Source of the DNA: Dehalococcoidia bacterium
Lineage (GTDB): Bacteria; Chloroflexota; Dehalococcoidia; UBA2979
Assembly: GCA_030745285.1 (NCBI GenBank)
Contig: JASLOV010000153.1
Span: 1-9,853, forward strand
DNA length: 9,853 nt
Direction: 5' to 3'
Shown here piece after piece: positions 6,169-9,853 of this stretch. The notes beneath the pieces were generated by a model, which did no database searches, was not told the DNA's origin, and saw only the letters and a program-made list of their open reading frames with translations. The position numbers and the translations under genes were made by a program. Position 1 is the first letter of the stretch; each line of letters opens with the position of its first letter.

Positions 6169-6200
6169 GACGAGGTCCAGCGTACCGCGACGAGGTGCAG
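6167..6200 (+). repeat. Imperfect 20-bp-period direct repeat
   Basis: GCGACGAGGTCCAG (6167-6180) recurs as GCGACGAGGTGCAG (6187-6200), one mismatch, period 20 bases. It sits between the two REP-like palindromes and shares the CAGCATGAGC word with copy A, as if the element had been partly duplicated. Confidence 0.5.
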
Positions 6201-6233
6201 CATGAGCCGTGAGCGTTGTGACTCCGCCGTCCC

Positions 6234-6258
6234 GCTCACCCTGAGCTTCGTCGAAGGG
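6234..6258 (+). repeat. REP-like palindromic element, copy B
   Basis: This contains CCCTGAGCTTCGTCGAAGGG (6239-6258). It includes GCTCA-CCC-TGAGC (6234-6246) and CTTCG-T-CGAAG (6246-6256), two adjacent short hairpins. It is the same element class as copy A but in the opposite orientation, so the two form an inverted pair about 100 bases apart between the CoA ligase and the reductase-family gene. It may also act as a terminator-like structure. Confidence 0.6.
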
Positions 6259-6304
6259 CGAGCGGCCCCACCCATCGTGAACAACTCGTCATGAAGAACC
6301 CATC

Positions 6305-7294
6305 ATGAAGATCGCCGTCTACGGGGCCGGCGCCATCGGCGGCTACCTCGGTGCGCACCTCTCGCTCGCCGGCGAGGACGTCACGCTGATCGCGCGCGGG
6401 CCGCACCTGGCGGCGATGCAGCAGCTTGGTCTGCGGCTGATCGAGGGCGGCGAAGAGCAGGTCGTGCGCCCCCGCTGCGTCGAGGACCCGGCCGAGGCGG
6501 GGCCGCAGGACTACGTGCTGCTCACGCTGAAGGCGCATCAGCTGCCGGAGGTGGCGGATCACCTCCCCGCGCTGATCGGCGAGGGCACGACGGTCGTGAC
6601 GATGCAGAACGGCATCCCCTGGTGGTACTTCCACGCCTTCGATGGCGCCGCCGGTGCCGGTGGGCGGTACGAGGGGCGGTTGCTGGAATCGGTCGACCCC
6701 GGCGGCGCGGTCTGGGAGGCGATCGGGCCGAAGCGGGTGGTCGGCAGCGTCGTCTACCCGGCGACGGAGATCGAGACGCCGGGCGTCGTACGTCACGTCG
6801 AAGGCAACCGCTTCTCGCTCGGCGAGCCGGACGGGTCGAAATCGGACCGGGTGCGGCGGCTGGCGCAGGCGCTGATCGGGGCCGGGCTGCGTGCGCCGGT
6901 ACGGCCACGGCTGCGCAATGAACTGTGGGTGAAGCTGTGGGGCAACGTCGCCTTCAACCCGATCAGCGCGATCACCGGCCTGACCCTGGCCGCGATCTGC
7001 GCCGACCCGGAGCAGCGTGCACTCGCGCGCGAGGCGATGCTCGAGGCGCAGGCCGTGGCGGAGGCGCTCGGCGAACAGTTCCGCATCGACGTCGATCAGC
7101 GCATCGAGGGCGCGGCCGCCGTCGGCGAGCACAGGACCTCGATGCTGCAGGACGTGGAGCGCGGCCGCCGCACGGAGGTCGACGCGATCGCCGGCGCCGT
7201 CGCCGAACTGGGGCGTGTGACGGGCGTGGCGACGCCACGTATCGACTCGTTGCACGAGCAGGTGAAGGCACTGGACGGGAGCGTGGAAAGGTAG
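6305..7294 (+). CDS. Ketopantoate reductase (PanE/ApbA)-family dehydrogenase
   Basis: A 329-residue NADPH-dependent 2-oxoacid reductase of the 2-dehydropantoate 2-reductase family. The N-terminal Rossmann domain has GAGAIGG (7-13). Lys76 lies in LLTLKAHQL and Asn102 in MQNGIPWW. The C-terminal helical domain has KLWGNVAFNPISAIT (210-224), with Lys210, Asn214 and Asn218 in the usual spacing, then HRTSMLQDVERGRRTEVDAI (276-295), with Ser279, Asp283 and Glu291. All expected catalytic and binding residues are present. Many genomes carry paralogues of PanE, and the NGIPWWYFH wording marks a widespread subgroup, so pantoate synthesis is likely but not certain; no panB or panC lies nearby. The start is ATG 6305, which fits the Rossmann motif, though only a weak AAGAA precedes it. 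Confidence 0.9.
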   Translation: MKIAVYGAGAIGGYLGAHLSLAGEDVTLIARGPHLAAMQQLGLRLIEGGEEQVVRPRCVEDPAEAGPQDYVLLTLKAHQLPEVADHLPALIGEGTTVVTMQNGIPWWYFHAFDGAAGAGGRYEGRLLESVDPGGAVWEAIGPKRVVGSVVYPATEIETPGVVRHVEGNRFSLGEPDGSKSDRVRRLAQALIGAGLRAPVRPRLRNELWVKLWGNVAFNPISAITGLTLAAICADPEQRALAREAMLEAQAVAEALGEQFRIDVDQRIEGAAAVGEHRTSMLQDVERGRRTEVDAIAGAVAELGRVTGVATPRIDSLHEQVKALDGSVER

Positions 7295-7336
7295 TCACCC
7301 TGTCGCCGCCTTGTCGCGCGATCATCGGGAGGATGC

Positions 7337-8476
7337 ATGCCAGACCCCGCAGTCCTCGATGGCCCTCAGGAGCTCACCGCTGAGTGGGTCACCCAGGCGT
7401 TACGAGAAGCCGACGCACTTTCCGACGGAGGCGCGGTGTCGGCAATCTCGTGGGAGCCGATCGGCGACGGCTACTACGGCGTCGTTGTGCGGATCCATCT
7501 CGACCGGGGCGCCGTCGCGGCGGGTGCCCCGTCGACCGTGATCGGCAAGTTCTCGTCGTCGACCGCGCTGACACGCGAGCGGGCCGGTGTGCTTCGCTTC
7601 TACGCGAACGAAGTGGGGTTCTACCGCGACATTACTGGCACGGACGGGCGCGGCGCGGGGATGCCCGTGCCGGCATGTTTCCACGCGGCATACGACCGGG
7701 AGTCGGCCGGCAGCACGCTGCTGCTGGAAGACGTCGACGGCGAGGTGGGCGACCACGTCGAAGGCTGCACGCCGGAGCAAGTGGAGCAAGTCGTGCGGTG
7801 TTACGCAGCCTGTCACGCTCGCTGGTGGGAGGCGCCGGACCTGGACGAGTACGGCTGGCTGGCGATCGACCCCGCGCGGGCCGCGCAAGACAGGCAGACG
7901 GCCTACGATCGGTCGCTTGAGCGAGCGCTAGAGCTGAGCGAGCCGCTCGCGGGCCCGCAGTTCTCGGCGACGATGAGGCGTACCCAGCCGCATGTTGCGT
8001 CGTTGACCATGGCTGTGCGCGAATCCCCCCGGACGTTCTGTCACGGTGACGCGCACGCCGCGAACGTCTTCTTCCCGAGGGCGGGAGCGCTCTCGCCGGA
8101 ACGACTCGTGATATACGACTGGCAGCTCGCCGTCGCCGGCCTCGGGACGAGCGACATCGCGCGCTTTCCGATGGTCAGCATGGCACCGGACCAGCGGCGA
8201 GCCGCCGCGCCGGGGCTGGCGGAGGTGTACCTGTCCGAGCTGAAGGCGGGCGGAATCGAGAGCTACTCGACGGAGACGTACGATCGTGACTTCCGTGTCT
8301 GCACGCTGTTCCATCTGTCGTCCTTCATGATCGCCTTCGGCACGGTCGACACCTCGTCGGAGAGCGGGCGGGCGCTGTTGTCTTCGATCGTCCCCCGGCT
8401 GGCCGCCGCACTGGAAGACCTGGGCGACGTCGCGGACATCCTCGACGGGCTCGATTCGCCCTCGGACGGGCCGTAG
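7337..8476 (+). CDS. EcKinase/CHK-like or aminoglycoside-phosphotransferase-fold kinase
   Basis: A 379-residue protein with the eukaryotic-like small-molecule kinase fold. A glycine-rich turn GDGYYG (43-48) is followed by Lys71 in VIGKF, Glu92 in FYANEVGFY and the hinge LLLEDV (128-133). The catalytic loop FCHGDAHAANVFF (234-246) supplies Asp238 and Asn243, and Asp261 in IYDWQ is the metal-binding aspartate. GTSDIARF (270-277) follows, as in related phosphotransferases. The NE-x-x-FY and LLLEDV pattern is closest to the EcKinase/DUF1679 group, so the substrate is probably a hydroxylated small molecule; antibiotic resistance should not be assumed. ATG 7337 follows GGGAGG (7327-7332) with only a four-base gap. 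It starts 42 bases after the reductase gene, so co-transcription is likely. Confidence 0.87.
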   Translation: MPDPAVLDGPQELTAEWVTQALREADALSDGGAVSAISWEPIGDGYYGVVVRIHLDRGAVAAGAPSTVIGKFSSSTALTRERAGVLRFYANEVGFYRDITGTDGRGAGMPVPACFHAAYDRESAGSTLLLEDVDGEVGDHVEGCTPEQVEQVVRCYAACHARWWEAPDLDEYGWLAIDPARAAQDRQTAYDRSLERALELSEPLAGPQFSATMRRTQPHVASLTMAVRESPRTFCHGDAHAANVFFPRAGALSPERLVIYDWQLAVAGLGTSDIARFPMVSMAPDQRRAAAPGLAEVYLSELKAGGIESYSTETYDRDFRVCTLFHLSSFMIAFGTVDTSSESGRALLSSIVPRLAAALEDLGDVADILDGLDSPSDGP

Positions 8477-8481
8477 CGCGC

Positions 8482-8487
8482 TATCAT
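8482..8487 (+). promoter_or_regulatory. -10 box (TATCAT) for a probably leaderless GYD-domain gene
   Basis: TATCAT fits TANNNT and ends nine bases before the ATG at 8497. A transcript starting six to nine bases after the box would begin at or just before the start codon. No purine-rich ribosome site is seen between the box and the ATG. Its flanks (CTATCATC) resemble the CTATACTC boxes elsewhere in the window. Confidence 0.45.
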
Positions 8488-8496
8488 CCGGCGGCG

Positions 8497-8889
8497 ATGG
8501 CAACGTACATCCTGCTGCTGACGCTGGAGGCCGAGGGGCGCGCGTCGATGCTCGACGACCCCGAGAGCCTGCTGCGCGCCGAGGCGGCGATTTCGGTGCC
8601 CGGCGTGCAGCTGATGGGACTCTACGGTGTGCTCGGCGACTACGACTTCGTCAGCCTGATCGAGGCGCCGGACAACGACACCGTCGCCCGCTTCACCCTC
8701 GAGCTGGGGGCGAAGGCCGGCGCTCACATCACGACGCTGCCTGCGATCCCGATCACGCGCTTCGCCGGCCCCGGCCCACGCGAACGACTGGCGGCCGGCA
8801 CTGGCGTGGCGCTCGATCCGCCCGATGTGCCCGACGCACCAGCGGGCCCGAGCGATCCGAGACCGCCCGGGCCGGGAGCACCGGCCTGA
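8497..8889 (+). CDS. GYD-domain protein with proline-rich tail
   Basis: A 130-residue protein. Residues 3-89 match the GYD domain, a ferredoxin-like alpha/beta fold related to dimeric alpha-beta barrels. It opens with TYILLLTL and EGR, has the signature GDYDFVSLIEAP (47-58) where most relatives have GEYD or GxYD, and closes with TTLPAIPITRF. The family's function is unknown; members are small cytoplasmic proteins. Residues 105-130 form a proline/glycine/alanine-rich tail, probably disordered and not part of the domain. The start is ATG 8497, with no ribosome site but a -10 box close upstream, so translation may be leaderless. It begins 20 bases after the kinase gene and ends 37 bases before the DUF885 gene. 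Confidence 0.85.
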   Translation: MATYILLLTLEAEGRASMLDDPESLLRAEAAISVPGVQLMGLYGVLGDYDFVSLIEAPDNDTVARFTLELGAKAGAHITTLPAIPITRFAGPGPRERLAAGTGVALDPPDVPDAPAGPSDPRPPGPGAPA

Positions 8890-8926
8890 GCACCAGCGAA
8901 CTTCGTTCCTCAGAGGGGGGACGCCT

Positions 8927-9853
8927 GTGACCCGCATCTACAAGATCGCCGACCAGTACGTCGAACGCGTGGCGGCGTTGAATCCGCTGGCGGCGACGGG
9001 CATGGGCGTGCCGGGCCACGATGCGGAGATGCCGGACTACTCGCCGGACGGCGCGGCGGCGATGGCGGCGATGGTGCGGGCGACGATCGCCGAGCTGCGG
9101 GCGGCCGTGGTCGAGGGCGAGCGCGACCGCGTCGCGCGTGACGGCATGCTCGACCGGCTGGAGCTGAGCGTCGAACAGTACGAGGCGGGCGAGTACCGGC
9201 GCGGCCTCAACATCCTCAGCTGCCCGTTGCAGAGCGTGCGCAGCACCTTCGATCTGATGCCGCGCGAGACCGCCGAGCACTGGAGCAACATCGCCGCCCG
9301 GATGCGGCTGGTGCCGGAGACGCTGGCCGGCTACCGCCGGTCGCTGCGCGAGGGCATCGAGACCGGCATGCCCAGTACGCAGCGGCAGACCGCGGAGTGC
9401 GCGAAGCAGTGCGCGGTCTGGACCGGCCGGGCGGAGGGTCACGCAGACCGCACGCCGTTCTTCAGCCGCCTGCTCGAAGCTTTCGACGGCGCGGAGGTCG
9501 ACGACGCGGCGCTGCGAGCGGAGCTGGAGGCCGGCGCGGCCGCCGCGACCGGGGCCTACGCGGAGATGGGCACGTACCTGGGCGAGCAGTACCGGCCAGA
9601 GGCCGAGCCTCGCGACCCGGTCGGTATCGACCGTTACCGCTTCGGCGTGCGCGCCTACCTCGGCGCCGAGCTCGACCTCGAGGAGACGTACGAGTGGGGC
9701 TGGGCGGAGCTGCGCCGGCTCGATGCCGAGATGGCGGAGACGGCGCAGCGCATCGCCCCCGGCGATGCGCTGGCGGCGGTCAAGGAGCTGCTCGGCAGCG
9801 ACCCGGAGCGGTCGATCGAAGGCGTCGACGAGTTCCGGCGCTGGATGCAAGAG
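8927..9853 (+). CDS. DUF885 family protein, 3'-truncated by the window
   Basis: The first 309 codons of an open frame running off the window end. It begins with VTRIYKIADQYVERVAALNP and continues with TGMGVPGHDAEMPDYSP, then a long helical region (RRGLNILSCPLQSVRSTFDL, 87-106). The segment GIDRYRFGVRAYLGAELDLEETYEWG (about 234-259) is the recognisable DUF885 pattern. These are roughly 550-600-residue, mostly helical proteins. Some relatives carry an HExxH zinc site in the C-terminal half and are viewed as putative metallopeptidases; that half lies outside the window and cannot be checked. No signal peptide is seen. The GTG start is supported by GAGGGG at 8913-8918 with an eight-base spacer. 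It probably shares a transcript with the GYD-domain gene. Confidence 0.87.
   Translation, partial: MTRIYKIADQYVERVAALNPLAATGMGVPGHDAEMPDYSPDGAAAMAAMVRATIAELRAAVVEGERDRVARDGMLDRLELSVEQYEAGEYRRGLNILSCPLQSVRSTFDLMPRETAEHWSNIAARMRLVPETLAGYRRSLREGIETGMPSTQRQTAECAKQCAVWTGRAEGHADRTPFFSRLLEAFDGAEVDDAALRAELEAGAAAATGAYAEMGTYLGEQYRPEAEPRDPVGIDRYRFGVRAYLGAELDLEETYEWGWAELRRLDAEMAETAQRIAPGDALAAVKELLGSDPERSIEGVDEFRRWMQE

Noticed and set aside
7337..8476. Antibiotic-resistance aminoglycoside phosphotransferase
   Set aside because: The catalytic loop is shared by all APH-fold kinases; the N-lobe wording fits EcKinase-like proteins and there is no resistance context.
1..9853. A new defence, mobile or biosynthetic multi-gene system
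   Set aside because: The genes belong to ordinary enzyme families with no shared conserved context that I recognise, and there are no effector, transposase or array features.

Overview
The window is visibly G+C-rich bacterial DNA. Its genes have strong third-position G/C bias, some GTG starts, -10 boxes of the form TANNNT, and one gene that looks leaderless. Families such as DUF169, DUF885, GYD-domain, EcKinase-like phosphotransferases and a luciferase-type oxidoreductase remnant fit a Chloroflexota (Dehalococcoidia-like) or deep-branching actinobacterial chromosome. The sequence alone does not decide between them. No phage, plasmid, transposase, CRISPR or secondary-metabolite signature was seen, so this looks like chromosomal housekeeping/accessory metabolism.

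Left part (1-1836): the 3' end of a YfcE-type metallophosphoesterase; a broken minus-strand fragment that resembles the C-terminus of an LLM-class (luciferase-like) flavin oxidoreductase; an intact DUF169 gene with four cysteines in conserved-looking positions; and a complete tRNA-Ala(GGC) with encoded CCA and the G3-U70 identity pair. The tRNA is followed by a perfect 12-bp hairpin.

Middle (1837-4405): a SxxK serine hydrolase (beta-lactamase/NylB-like) whose 3' end is frameshifted. After it comes a second hairpin that is a diverged copy of the one behind the tRNA, flanks included. Next are an 82-aa minus-strand protein with two predicted membrane segments and, divergent from it, an aldo/keto reductase with a complete D-Y-K-H tetrad.

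Right part (4597-9853), all on the plus strand: an acyl-CoA synthetase closest to the oxalate-CoA ligase group; an intergenic region with an inverted pair of REP-like palindromes; a ketopantoate-reductase-family dehydrogenase; an EcKinase/APH-fold small-molecule kinase; a GYD-domain protein that may be leaderless; and the 5' part of a DUF885 gene. These may form one or two short transcription units. They share no obvious single pathway, though most are enzymes acting on small organic acids, carbonyls or peptides.

I found no convincing evidence of an undescribed multi-gene system. The observations most worth a second look are the serine-hydrolase frameshift, the duplicated hairpin cassette bracketing that gene, the oxidoreductase remnant, and the REP-like pair.
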